From: Allocoprobacillus sp002160865
GTDB lineage: Bacteria; Bacillota_I; Bacilli_A; Erysipelotrichales; Coprobacillaceae
Direction: 5' to 3'
NCBI RefSeq assembly: GCF_042850985.1
Contig: NZ_AP031415.1
Span: 1,860,001 to 1,924,000 of the forward strand
DNA length: 64,000 nucleotides
In this document: piece by piece, positions 43,962 to 53,335 of the stretch
Position numbering within the stretch: position 1 is the stretch's first letter
Layout of the letters: every line of letters starts with the position of its first letter
Notes under the pieces: generated by a model
The model's input: the letters and a program-made list of their open reading frames with translations, nothing else
The model's database searches: none
Told to the model about the DNA's origin: nothing
Translations under genes and position numbers: made by a program

Positions 43962-44496
43962 TGCCCAAAATATCCAAAAACAACAATTTCATAAAAAACA
44001 AGATATAAGTTTAAAACAAGATATATTATTCTTGTTATTAAAAATTGGTTTTATTTTCTTAATATTATTTATAATCTTTACATTCATATATGGAATCTTT
44101 CGTAATGATTATGCCAATATGGAACCTGCTATTAATTCCGGTGATTTAGTTATGTATTATCGTTTAGATAAAAACTTTGTATCACAGGATATTACAGTCG
44201 TTAATTATGAAGATCATACTTATGCTTTACGTGTTGTTGCTGTAGAGGGAGATACAGTTGATATAAGTGAAGATGGATTAATGATTAATGGTTCTTTACA
44301 ACAAGAAGATAACATATATGAAGATACACAAAGATATGAAGAAGGTATTGATTTTCCTATCACACTTCAAGAAGATGAAATCTTCTTGCTAGGTGATTCA
44401 AGGAAAAATGCTACTGATAGTCGTATCTTTGGACCAGTTAAAACAAATGAAACACTTGGAAAAGTGATTATAATACTTAGAAGAAAAGGAATATAA
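43954..44496 (+). CDS. Signal-peptidase-I homologue without catalytic residues (SipA-like)
   Basis: 180 residues with one N-terminal membrane helix ('FIFLILFIIFTFIYGIF') and an S26 signal peptidase fold. The catalytic Ser box reads 'YANMEPAINSGDLVMYYR', with Asn55 for Ser. The Lys box reads 'YALRVVAVEGDTV', with Leu92 for Lys. The later 'FLLGDSRKNATDSRIFGPV' box is intact. The same double loss is known in SipA/LepA of streptococcal FCT pilus loci, where the protein is needed for pilus assembly rather than cleavage. It overlaps the adhesin by 8 bp and precedes the backbone pilin, the same order as in FCT loci. Confidence 0.85.
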   Translation: MSNAQNIQKQQFHKKQDISLKQDILFLLLKIGFIFLILFIIFTFIYGIFRNDYANMEPAINSGDLVMYYRLDKNFVSQDITVVNYEDHTYALRVVAVEGDTVDISEDGLMINGSLQQEDNIYEDTQRYEEGIDFPITLQEDEIFLLGDSRKNATDSRIFGPVKTNETLGKVIIILRRKGI

Positions 44497-44517
44497 AGAA
44501 AAGGAGAACATAAAGTT

Positions 44518-45714
44518 ATGAAAAAAAGAAATATAATGAAAACATTATTTGCCGGAACTATGACTTTAGGTATGGCTTTAAGTATAAGTCCAGCATTTGC
44601 CGTTGATAACGAAACTAATATTGAAGCATATTTAGTAAAAGAATTAAACATCGCAAATGGAATTAATTATACTGAAACTTTTGATTTTAAATTTGATTTA
44701 ATAAAAAACGGAACAGCAGCTGTAACAGGAGATACTGGTGATAAAACGATTTCAATAGAAATTTCTTCTAATGATTCAGATCATAAAGTCGCAAAAAATA
44801 TTTTTGGTGATGGTGGTTTGGAATATAATGCAGCGGGTATCTACACTTATAATGTTGAAGAAACAACTCAAGATGCGCCAGAACAAGACGATCCAGATTA
44901 TGGATTAAAATGTTCAGATGCAAAATATGAACTAATTGTATGGGTAAAAAATAAAACTGATAAATCAGGAGTATATGTAGAAAAAGTTCAAGTCACACAA
45001 ATACAAACTGATGATGGTGCTGTAACTGGAGGAGGAGATAATTATAAAGTCGATCCAAATCCAGGAGATACACCAGATGGATCTGATTCTGAATTTATAT
45101 TTGTAAATACTTATACAAAAAAAGCAGGAGAAGAAGATCCTAATTATCCAGATCATTACTTATCTACAACTATCAGCAAAGATGTAATAGGAAATTATGC
45201 TGATTTAACAAGAGATTTCGAATTTGATGTTTACATTACTTTACCTGATACTTATACAGATGATGGACAATTTGATGGTATGATATTTGAAGGTGATAAA
45301 AAAGTAAGTGAAGAAAATAAAGTTGATTATATACTAAACGGAACCACTTCAAATCGCATTAAATTATCACATAATCAGGAATTGCGAATTTATGATTTAC
45401 CAGCAGGTACTACTTACTATGTTGAAGAAATTGCTGCTTCTAATTATACACCATCTGTTGAAGTCAAAGAAAAAGATATTACAACAGTTAATAAAAATGG
45501 TAATAAAAATATGAATTTAGACAGTAAAAAAGATGATCAATTAAATTTAATCGCTGAAGATGGAAATAGTGTAGCATTTACAAACACATATGATGACGCT
45601 AGTGTTGAACCAACAGGTATCTTTATCAATAACTTACCATTCGTATTAATGGTTGTTGTTGCAGGTAGTGGTTTAGCTTTATATGTTGTAAGTAAAAGAA
45701 GATCTCATCAATAA
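44518..45714 (+). CDS. Backbone pilin, Spy0128/FctA-like with DUF7601-like domain
   Basis: 398 residues. Signal peptide to 'SPAFAVDN'. The N-terminal Spy0128-like isopeptide domain (about 30-200) ends 'EFIFVNTYTKK', with the Asn expected to join a Lys. The second domain (about 215-355) begins 'LSTTISKDVIGNYADLTRDF' and ends 'SVAFTNTYDDA'. The C-terminal sorting signal is 'VEPTGIFINNLPF', a helix and SKRRSHQ. Such EPTG/VPTG signals are typical of sortase-polymerised backbone pilins. It sits between the SipA-like and sortase genes. Self-forming isopeptides are inferred from the family. Confidence 0.88.
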   Translation: MKKRNIMKTLFAGTMTLGMALSISPAFAVDNETNIEAYLVKELNIANGINYTETFDFKFDLIKNGTAAVTGDTGDKTISIEISSNDSDHKVAKNIFGDGGLEYNAAGIYTYNVEETTQDAPEQDDPDYGLKCSDAKYELIVWVKNKTDKSGVYVEKVQVTQIQTDDGAVTGGGDNYKVDPNPGDTPDGSDSEFIFVNTYTKKAGEEDPNYPDHYLSTTISKDVIGNYADLTRDFEFDVYITLPDTYTDDGQFDGMIFEGDKKVSEENKVDYILNGTTSNRIKLSHNQELRIYDLPAGTTYYVEEIAASNYTPSVEVKEKDITTVNKNGNKNMNLDSKKDDQLNLIAEDGNSVAFTNTYDDASVEPTGIFINNLPFVLMVVVAGSGLALYVVSKRRSHQ

Positions 45715-45717
45715 TCA

Positions 45718-46587
45718 ATGAGATTAACAAAGAAAAAAATCATTGGAATCATCAATAGTATTATAGATAATATTATACTATTGATATTCCTAAGTATTTT
45801 CGTTTTTGGTTGTTATGCTTTATGGGATAGCCATCAGGTATTGAATGAAGCTTCTTCTACCCAATATACTGTTTATAAACCTACACCAGAAGATAATCGT
45901 TCTTTTGAAGAATTTCAAAATATCAATCCAGAAGTTTTTGGATGGTTAAATATTTATGGAACACATATTGATTATCCTGTTGTACAAGCAGATAATAATG
46001 AGAAGTATTTAAATACAAGTGCTGATGGTGAATATTCTTTAAGTGGTAGTATTTACCTTGATTATAGAAATGATAAGCATTTAAAAGATTTTAATAGTAT
46101 CTTTTATGGTCATCATATGGAAGGTAATGCTTTATTTGGAGAAATTGGTTCTTTTAAAGATAAGAATTATTTTGATACAAGAAAATATGGAACATTATAT
46201 GTAGATAATAAGACATATGGTTTAGATTTCTTTGCTTTTTTAGAAGTTGATGCCTATGATACATCTATTTATGATATTTCTATTCATGATAAACAAAGTT
46301 ATCTTGATTTATTAAAAAACAATGCTATGTATTATCGTGACATAGGTGTGAATACTCAAGATCATATCATTTTATTAAGTACTTGTACTTCTGATATGAC
46401 AAATGGAAGACATATTTTAGTAGCACGTTTAAATGATACCGTACAAGAAAATACATTTATTGATGAAGATGATACTAAAAATATTGATTTTAGTTCTTCT
46501 TATACGTGGTATATCATTCCTATCATTATTTTGATTATTGTTATCATTTCTCTTTATAAAAGAATGCAAAGAAAGGAGGAACTATGA
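45718..46587 (+). CDS. Class B sortase (pilus polymerase)
   Basis: 289 residues. An N-terminal membrane helix is followed by the sortase B domain: 'GWLNIYGTHIDYPVVQ', catalytic His in 'FYGHHM' (residues 132-133), Cys223 in 'LLSTCTSDM' and Arg231 in 'NGRHILVARL'. A second helix at the end ('WYIIPIIILIIVIISLYKR') is unusual for plain SrtB but common for pilus sortases. Its position after the backbone pilin matches SrtC of FCT loci, which is also class B. It starts 3 bp after the pilin stop without a clear ribosome site and overlaps the next gene by 4 bp, so coupling is likely. Confidence 0.93.
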   Translation: MRLTKKKIIGIINSIIDNIILLIFLSIFVFGCYALWDSHQVLNEASSTQYTVYKPTPEDNRSFEEFQNINPEVFGWLNIYGTHIDYPVVQADNNEKYLNTSADGEYSLSGSIYLDYRNDKHLKDFNSIFYGHHMEGNALFGEIGSFKDKNYFDTRKYGTLYVDNKTYGLDFFAFLEVDAYDTSIYDISIHDKQSYLDLLKNNAMYYRDIGVNTQDHIILLSTCTSDMTNGRHILVARLNDTVQENTFIDEDDTKNIDFSSSYTWYIIPIIILIIVIISLYKRMQRKEEL

Positions 46588-47240
46588 GCTGTATATTAAA
46601 AAAAGAATACAAGATTGTATCTGTGATATTCATCATCTGTTTTCTATTGATGATGTTCTCTAAACAGAGTTATGCCACAGAACATATAGCATCAGTATCT
46701 ATTCCTATAACACAAACATTGACTGTTCATGGGCAAACACAAAATCATTATCAATCAACCTATCAATTTAAAGCATTGAATAGTGATTGTCCTATGCCAG
46801 AAAACAGTCAAAATGGAGTTTATCAGTTTTCAATGAATGATAGTGATCAAACTCAACTTTCTATGACATATACTCATGCTGGTATATATTCATATTCATT
46901 AGTTCAAAATACCAATGATCAACTACAATATGATAAAAGCTTATATCAAATTGATGTCTATGTCAAAAATACAGATCATAATGGTCTTATCGCAAGTACC
47001 ATTGTTTATTTAGAAAATGGAAATAAAACAAATCAAATTCATTTCCAAAATGTACTCAATAATGAAACAACAAACAATAAGCCTATTATTAATACATCAT
47101 CACAAACAAGTACTTCTACAAAATCACCACAAACAAATGATAACATAGAAATAGGTGGTTGGATTTTTATGATGATACTTGCTGTAGGTGGAATAGCAGG
47201 TTTAGTTATAACTAGAAAACATCATAAAGCAAACATATAA
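46584..47240 (+). CDS. Minor pilin (FctB-like), Spy0128-type domain
   Basis: 218 residues. Signal helix 'IIFIICFLLMMFSKQSYA' cut after 'YATEH'. One Spy0128-type domain follows, with 'YQFKALNSDCPMP', 'YTHAGIYSYSL', 'YDKSLYQIDVYVKN' and 'NQIHFQNVLNN' as its final Asn strand. A Ser/Thr-rich linker leads to 'SPQTND', a hydrophobic helix and RKHHKAN. SPQTN is close to the NPQTN signal of anchoring class B sortases, unlike the EPTG of the backbone. This fits a pilus base that is attached to the wall. Last gene of the operon. Confidence 0.85.
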   Translation: MSCILKKEYKIVSVIFIICFLLMMFSKQSYATEHIASVSIPITQTLTVHGQTQNHYQSTYQFKALNSDCPMPENSQNGVYQFSMNDSDQTQLSMTYTHAGIYSYSLVQNTNDQLQYDKSLYQIDVYVKNTDHNGLIASTIVYLENGNKTNQIHFQNVLNNETTNNKPIINTSSQTSTSTKSPQTNDNIEIGGWIFMMILAVGGIAGLVITRKHHKANI

Positions 47241-47248
47241 AAAACTTG

Positions 47249-47284
47249 AGTATCAATAATAATCCTTATTGATACTCTTTTTGA
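47249..47284 (+). terminator. Terminator of the pilus operon
   Basis: GAGTATCAATAA / TTATTGATACTC, perfect 12-bp stem with a 6-nt loop and TTTTT. Confidence 0.9.
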
Positions 47285-47398
47285 TTCCATATATAAGGAA
47301 TTATTTAATTTGATTCCTATTTTATGGAATCATTTTGTATATTCAAAACAGAAACACATGAACTTCTTGTTACATCAGACATAATTTTATACTTATGA

Positions 47399-47665
47399 CT
47401 TTACAAGGATACTATCATAGCAGAAAACAGTATAAAACAAATCATTTTCAATATTAAAACATTTATTGGAATACTTAAAAGATTACTCATCTTACGAATA
47501 TTAACAATCAATGAATATGCTTCTATCGGTTTAGTTATCACTGCTAAATCAGTTGTAAGATACAAAAAGATTTCAGAAGATCCTGTATTTTCAGAGTATT
47601 ATCTATTAGGGACATTACTAAGTACAATTATTGTTATTATTGCATTTTTAATGATTATCCCTTAA
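47399..47665 (+). pseudogene. C-terminal remnant of a DUF3307-like membrane protein
   Basis: An open stretch without a start codon reads '...INEYASIGLVITAKSVVRY' then 'KKISEDPVFSEYYLLGTLLS' and ends in a hydrophobic helix with a TAA. This matches, from memory, the end of DUF3307 proteins (TAKSxxRF ... FAEYYLxGTLxS). The N-terminal two thirds are gone. The flanks 47285-47398 and 47666-47742 hold nothing else. Confidence 0.5.
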
Positions 47666-47742
47666 TTTCTACCCATTTATTATTATAATTTATAAAAATT
47701 ATTAAAAGAATTCTAATTCAAAACAAATAATGTTCTATATAA

Positions 47743-47770
47743 AAAAGTGCCTATTACTAAGGCACTTTTC
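47743..47770 (-). terminator. Terminator of the split surface-protein gene
   Basis: AAAAGTGCCT / AGGCACTTTT with a T-run on the minus strand, just after the 47780 stop. Confidence 0.8.
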
Positions 47771-47779
47771 TTTCACTTG

Positions 47780-49238
47780 TTATTTATTTTTCTTTAGTGT
47801 TTTCTTTGTAATCACTGCAATTCCACCAGCAGCAAGTACTACTAATGACATCCAAGTAACAATTGCACTATCATCACTTGTCTTTGGATTTTGAGAACTA
47901 TTTGTACTTGAAGTTGTACCATTTGTTCCAGTTCCATTACCATTTGTAGTGTTTCCATTATTTACATTCTGGTTGCCATTTTGACCAGCATTATTACCAC
48001 TACCATTGTTATTCGTATTTCCAGAATTGTTTCCATTATCATTTGTATTTCCTGTGTTATTTCCATTTCCATCATCAGTATTATCATTTCCACCTTGATT
48101 TCCATCATCTCCACCAGGATTTACTGGATTATCATCATCTGGATTTGTAGGATCACTAGGATCAGTTTGATCACCTGAATCACTATCACAAATAACTGTA
48201 AATGTAACTGGTGCATTACTTCCTTCTACTTTCCATTCACCATCATAAACCAATGTAATCACTTTAGCTTCTTGTTTTGGTGATAAACTATGTTGAACTC
48301 GTGTATCTTCATTATACTTAATTACATAAGCTTCATCTGGTTCTACAGTAATATCAACTTTATAACCTTTAGTTTCATCACCTGTAACTTCACCTATTGT
48401 ATATTCACCTAATAATCCATAAGTTCTATCATCATGAGTAACTTTATCATTAATACAATCAATTGTCACTGCATTGTCTACTAATAAATCTTTAACTTGA
48501 TCATCAGTTGGTTTATCTGGTTTTTCTGGCGTTGTTGTTCCTGAATCAGTTTCACATACAACTGTATAAACAACAGGTGCACTTTTCCCTTTAACAACCC
48601 AACCATCAATTTCATCATATTCTAATTGAATTATTTTCTGACCTTGAGTACTTGGTGATAATTCATGAGTAACTTTTGTATCAGTGTTATATTTAGTAAC
48701 ATAAGCATCAGGTGTTACAGTAATATCAACTGTATAACCTTGAGTTGCATTACCTGTAACTTCACCAATTGTATATTCACCTAATAATCCATAAGTTTTA
48801 TCATCATGATTAACTTTATTATTAATACAATCAATTGTCACTGCATTATCTTTTAATAAATCTTCAACTGTAGGCTCATCTGGTTTTTCTGGAATTGTTG
48901 TTCCTGGATCAGTTTCACATTTAACTGTATATTTTACAGGAGCTTCTCCTTCATCAACAGCCCATTTTCCGTTAACATATCTTAAAGTAATTTCACGATT
49001 TTGTTCTTTAGGATCTAATACATGTCCTTCCAAAACTTCATTGTAATCATCTACATAACTATTTGGATCAGTAATTTTAATATCACAAGTATATCCATCA
49101 GCTGAATTACCTGCTAAATCACCAATTTTATATGTTTCTTTTTTCAAACCATAAGTTTTATTTTCATGATTTTCTTGTTCATTAATACAATCAATAGTCA
49201 CTGCATTATCTTTTAATAGTCCTGTTTCTGGATTAATT
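47780..49238 (-). pseudogene. 3' half of an IS66-split sortase-anchored surface protein
   Basis: Encodes the end of the protein whose 5' half is at 51681-53190. It has three tandem repeats of about 115 residues, each opening 'DNAVTIDCIN', then 'TYGLLGEYTIGEVTG' in the last two, and closing 'APV..TV.C'. An Asn/Gly/Thr-rich linker follows, then the sorting signal 'QNPKTSDD', a hydrophobic helix and KKTLKKNK. NPKTS resembles class B sortase signals. In the present genome it has no promoter, start or signal peptide of its own (an apparent start arises at the IS junction), so it is probably silent. Confidence 0.9.
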
Positions 49239-49322
49239 GTAAGCGACAAATGAAAAGGCACTAACAAGACTGCGGATATTCATTTAAAATGTAAGTACAA
49301 TAAAAAAGGAGGTACTTACTAT

Positions 49323-49586
49323 ATGCAATATGATTGGAAAAAAATCATAAATAGTCAAAAGGAAAGCACTTTGACTGTCAAGGAATTCTGCAGACAGAAC
49401 AATATCTGTGTGTCTTCTTTCTATAAGTCAAAAAGACGACTGGAAAATGATGAACTTCAAAGTAATTTATTTGTTCCTGTCGAGGTTGTGGATGATGCCC
49501 ACCCCAATGTATCAATGACCATTGATGGTCATTGTATTGAATTTGATCCTGCACTTCTTGACAGAATCATTGGTGCTCTCAAATGA
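49323..49586 (+). CDS. tnpA: IS66 TnpA accessory protein, copy 2
   Basis: 87 residues, identical to the copy 1 protein at 36752-37015: helix-turn-helix half followed by a short tail. Overlaps tnpB by 4 bp. Confidence 0.9.
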   Translation: MQYDWKKIINSQKESTLTVKEFCRQNNICVSSFYKSKRRLENDELQSNLFVPVEVVDDAHPNVSMTIDGHCIEFDPALLDRIIGALK

Positions 49587-49930
49587 TCATCAACACTGAT
49601 GAAGTCAAGAATATCTACGTTTCAACGCATTTCGTGGATATGCGCAAGTCGATAGATGGGCTGACACTCATTGTGCATTCCCAATTCCAGATGAATGTCC
49701 TTGATCACAGCCTTTTTATCTTTACCAACCGATCAAGAAATCGCATCAAGATTCTCTATTATGAAAGCAACGGCTTCTGGCTGTTCATCAAGAGACTTGA
49801 ACATGGAAAATTCAAAATCCAGGAATCGCAGGAATCATTGACAAGAGCCATCACTTCCCGTCAGCTCAGTTGGCTTCTGGAGGGTCTTGAATATGATGAA
49901 AAATTGAAAGAAAAGCAGCTTCTCATCTAA
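49583..49930 (+). CDS. tnpB: IS66 TnpB accessory protein, copy 2
   Basis: 115 residues, identical to copy 1 (37012-37359), with the TnpB pattern 'VDMRKSIDGL' and 'GFWLFIKRLEHGKF'. Intact. Confidence 0.93.
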   Translation: MIINTDEVKNIYVSTHFVDMRKSIDGLTLIVHSQFQMNVLDHSLFIFTNRSRNRIKILYYESNGFWLFIKRLEHGKFKIQESQESLTRAITSRQLSWLLEGLEYDEKLKEKQLLI

Positions 49931-49980
49931 CAAAGCAGTTTGTTTTATGGTATAATACGAAACAGCTGAAATCATGTAAT

Positions 49981-51561
49981 GTGGGGTGTGAAGATGTCAT
50001 GAACTTGAGAAATCTAAGTCAGGAAGAACTGATCAAGATGATCAATGAAAAGGATAAAAAGATTGAAGCATTGACTGAGCAGCTGAACTGGTACAGTCAG
50101 CAGATCAAGCTTCAGCAGAAGAAGCTTTTTGGTTCATCTTCAGAAAAGACTGTTCTTCCTAATCAGATTTCTCTTTTTGATGAAATTGAACTAGAATCCA
50201 CACCAATCAAGCAGGAACCGGAACTTGAAGAAATCACATACAGAAGAAAAAGAAAAAGCAGACAGAGAGGAATAGATATTTCATCACTGCCAGTAAAGAA
50301 GGTCATTCATGATATTGACAATAAAAGCTGCCCAGAATGTGGTGCACTGCTTAGAAAGATAGGCGAAAACAAAAGAAAGGAGCTTGTCTACCATCCTGCA
50401 CGATATGAAGTCATTGAACATATTCAATATGTCTATACGTGCGATCGATGTGACAGGGAAGCTGTTCAATCGCCAATATACAAGGCACCCATGAAGGAAC
50501 CGGTCATATACAAGAGCTTTGCATCGCCATCACTTCTGTCATATATCATTGATAACAAGTTCAACAAAGCACTGCCTCTGTATAGACAGGAAGTCATGTT
50601 CAATCAGATGGGGCTGAAGCTGTCAAGACAGACGATGGCCAACTGGATGATCAAACTGCATGATGAATATTTCAGGACAATCGCTAGTCATATGCATAAG
50701 GTTCTGTTAAAAAGTCAATACCTGCACGGAGATGAAACGTCTGTTCAGGTTTTAAAGGCACCGCATCAAAAGGCAACCACAAAATCCTATATGTGGGTAT
50801 ACAAGACAGGACGCAGCGAGGAGAAGCAGATAGTTGTTTTCATATACGAAAATACAAGAGGACACGAGCATGCCCAGAAGCATCTGGAAGGCTATCATCA
50901 TATACTTCAGACGGATGGCTATCAGGCCTATGAGAAACTTGAAGGCATTACACACATGGGATGCTGGGCTCATTGTCGTAGAAAATATAAGGAAGCACTA
51001 GACAGTGCGCCTGCTGGGGTAGATCTCAAACAAACTGCCAGCTATAGGCTTTTTCATAAGATCAACAAGCTTTTTCAAATTGAAAAGGAAAACGCGGACA
51101 GAAGCTATGAAGAAATCAGGCAAATTCGACAGGTTCAGTCAAAACCACTGGTTGATGATTTCTTTGAAGATGTCAGGGAATGTTCAAAAGTTGCAGTGGA
51201 TAAAACAAAGTTAAGTGAAGCACTCAAATACAGCATCAACCAGGAAGAAAAACTAAGAGTCTACCTTGAAGATGGGAGAATAGAGATATCAAACAACCGA
51301 GCAGAAAATGCGATACGCCCATTCTGTGTAGGCAGACGCAACTGGCTGTTTACCAATACGGTTCAGGGAGCACAGACAAGCGCTGCCTTATATTCACTTA
51401 TAGAAACTGCAAAGCTAAACAATCTCAATCCCTATGAATATTTTAACTATCTTTTGTCATCATTGACAGAAATAGATATCAATGATGAAGAAGCCCTTGA
51501 TAATTATATGCCATGGTCAAAAGAATTGCCTGATAATACATATCTGACTAAAAAATCGTAG
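49981..51561 (+). CDS. tnpC: IS66 transposase TnpC, copy 2
   Basis: 526 residues, identical to copy 1 (37410-38990), including the zinc-finger Cys residues and the DDE-region blocks. Complete, so both copies could supply transposase. Confidence 0.95.
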   Translation: MGCEDVMNLRNLSQEELIKMINEKDKKIEALTEQLNWYSQQIKLQQKKLFGSSSEKTVLPNQISLFDEIELESTPIKQEPELEEITYRRKRKSRQRGIDISSLPVKKVIHDIDNKSCPECGALLRKIGENKRKELVYHPARYEVIEHIQYVYTCDRCDREAVQSPIYKAPMKEPVIYKSFASPSLLSYIIDNKFNKALPLYRQEVMFNQMGLKLSRQTMANWMIKLHDEYFRTIASHMHKVLLKSQYLHGDETSVQVLKAPHQKATTKSYMWVYKTGRSEEKQIVVFIYENTRGHEHAQKHLEGYHHILQTDGYQAYEKLEGITHMGCWAHCRRKYKEALDSAPAGVDLKQTASYRLFHKINKLFQIEKENADRSYEEIRQIRQVQSKPLVDDFFEDVRECSKVAVDKTKLSEALKYSINQEEKLRVYLEDGRIEISNNRAENAIRPFCVGRRNWLFTNTVQGAQTSAALYSLIETAKLNNLNPYEYFNYLLSSLTEIDINDEEALDNYMPWSKELPDNTYLTKKS

Positions 51562-51680
51562 AGATACGATCTTTTAGTCGTGTCCTGTAAATCATACATA
51601 TATAAATTGTCAATTTATTACAGCTCTAATTATAATCAATGTCGTTGATTGATAATAGGGCTTTTTCATTTTGCGCTTAC

Positions 51681-53190
51681 GATTAATTAAATCATCATCT
51701 GTAGGAACTTTAACTACTTTAAGTTCTTCTACATATAAAGCAATATCTGTATCTTGTACAGAGTTAACTGTCAGCGTTACAGAATTACCATATGCTTCTG
51801 TACCATCTTCTCCTTCTGCCCCTGTTAAAGTCATATTTCCAGCATACACATTAGCACATGACCATCTAGCAACTTCATAAGGAGATTTACAAATTGCTGT
51901 GATAGTAACTGGTACATTAGTAGGAATATCTGGACGTTCTAATACGTCAAGTTCATCATAATCATAAGTATAATTTACACCGTCCAAAGTATATGATACT
52001 CTATATGCCACCATATTGTCTGTAACACTTGGACCTTGAACTATACCATCTGGTCTTCTTTCAACATCTAAAGATACTCGATTGCTAAATGATACTAAAT
52101 TAATAGTTAAAACATTATCATATTCTCTATCATTATCAAGTGCACCAGCAAAATTTAGCATTCCTTTACTCCAAGTTGCACCATATGTGTATGCATCAAT
52201 GTCGCAATGATCATTTTTCTGCAAATAATATTTACCTGCTGTTGGTTCAAATGTTAAATTATTCACTGTATTTCCACTAACTCTTAGCTTTGGACTAGTA
52301 TATACAATTTTACCATTTAAATTAATTTTAACTGTTAAATTATAACCACCTAATATTCCTGGATCTTTATATTCTAAAATACCATAACCTGTATTAATTT
52401 GATTATCAGTTAAATTTTTTCCTTGACATGCATCACATGTACAGTCTTCTGGACATTCACATCCACCTTCACATAAACAAGTGTCAAGTCCACAACCACA
52501 CTTTGTTGTTAAATCAATACGTAATGTTTTTTGTGTAAGATTATCAAGATAAGATTTGTCCATTTCATATGTTGGATTAAATTTTTCATTTGGTGCAAAC
52601 CAAAACTGATCATTAGCTCCTTTAGTATTTTCTAAAATTTCTGGTGTATATACTTTTTGTGTATATTCATGTTTACCATTAACATATATTTCTATATCCC
52701 TTGCATATGCACTTGTACCTGCATGTTGCTTAGACCATGAAAAAGTTCCATATACAGTATCATCATCTTGTATAACAATATCATCTTTTGTCTTTGAAGT
52801 TGTTAAATGAATTGTACAATTATATTCACTTGGAATTCCCAATCCCACATTATAATTATTATTAACTCCTGGTTCAACTGTCATACTATTTGTAGTTTCA
52901 AACTCTACATCATACTCCTCTGCATTAACATTAATTTGTGTATTTGCAATTGGAACCTCCACATCTTTATTATCTAGAACAGTTTCTCCATTAACCAAAA
53001 CCTTAAAATGAATTGTTTTTGGCACTGCAGCATCATGAGTATTTGTCACTTTAATAGATATTCCCTCAGTCTCATAAATAATTTCATTCATTGCTGCACT
53101 AACTGTTGTAGGCACTAATGCAAACACCATCAACAAAGATACAAATACTGAGAAAACTTTTATAAGTTTCTTTTTATATTTATTCTTCAT
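51681..53190 (-). pseudogene. 5' half of an IS66-split sortase-anchored surface protein
   Basis: Signal peptide 'VFVSLLMVFALVPTTVSAAM', then several beta-rich segments and a Cys-rich stretch ('CGCGLDTCLCEGGCECPEDC'). The original frame reaches 'VPTDDDLIN' at the IS66 junction. It then reads a few foreign codons from the IS and stops at 51610, so any product would be secreted but not anchored. Joined to 47780-49238 it gives about 986 residues ending in an NPKTS signal. AAAGGAG lies upstream of the ATG at 53188-53190; earlier in-frame codons overlap that site. Confidence 0.9.
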
Positions 53191-53251
53191 ATTCAATTTT
53201 TCTCCTTTCATTTTTCATAAATAAAAGTAATCTATAAAGATATGTTTATTT

Positions 53252-53281
53252 ATTGTATGCGTTTACATTTTCAATAAACAA
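53252..53281 (-). promoter_or_regulatory. Promoter with cre-like palindrome, split surface-protein gene
   Basis: TTGTTT (53276-53281), 18-bp spacer, TACAAT (53252-53257) on the minus strand. TGTATGCGTTTACA (53254-53267) matches TGWAANCGNTNWCA except at one position and covers the -10 edge. Confidence 0.55.
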
Positions 53282-53335
53282 ACAATTTTATTTTTGCATT
53301 GGGTTCCCCCTTTCCTTTATGTAAGATTTACCCTA

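Larger units (their letters stand above)
49239..51680 (+). mobile_element. IS66-family insertion sequence, copy 2
   Basis: 2,442 bp with the same ends, order and sequence as copy 1. The 8-bp target duplication GATTAATT is perfect (49231-49238 and 51681-51688). It lies within, and opposite in direction to, the surface-protein gene. Removing the IS and one duplication rejoins the frame exactly. Confidence 0.98.

Noticed and set aside
47981..48178. 65-residue Ile/Ser-rich plus-strand ORF
   Set aside because: Shadow of the Asn/Gly linker of the surface protein; low complexity.
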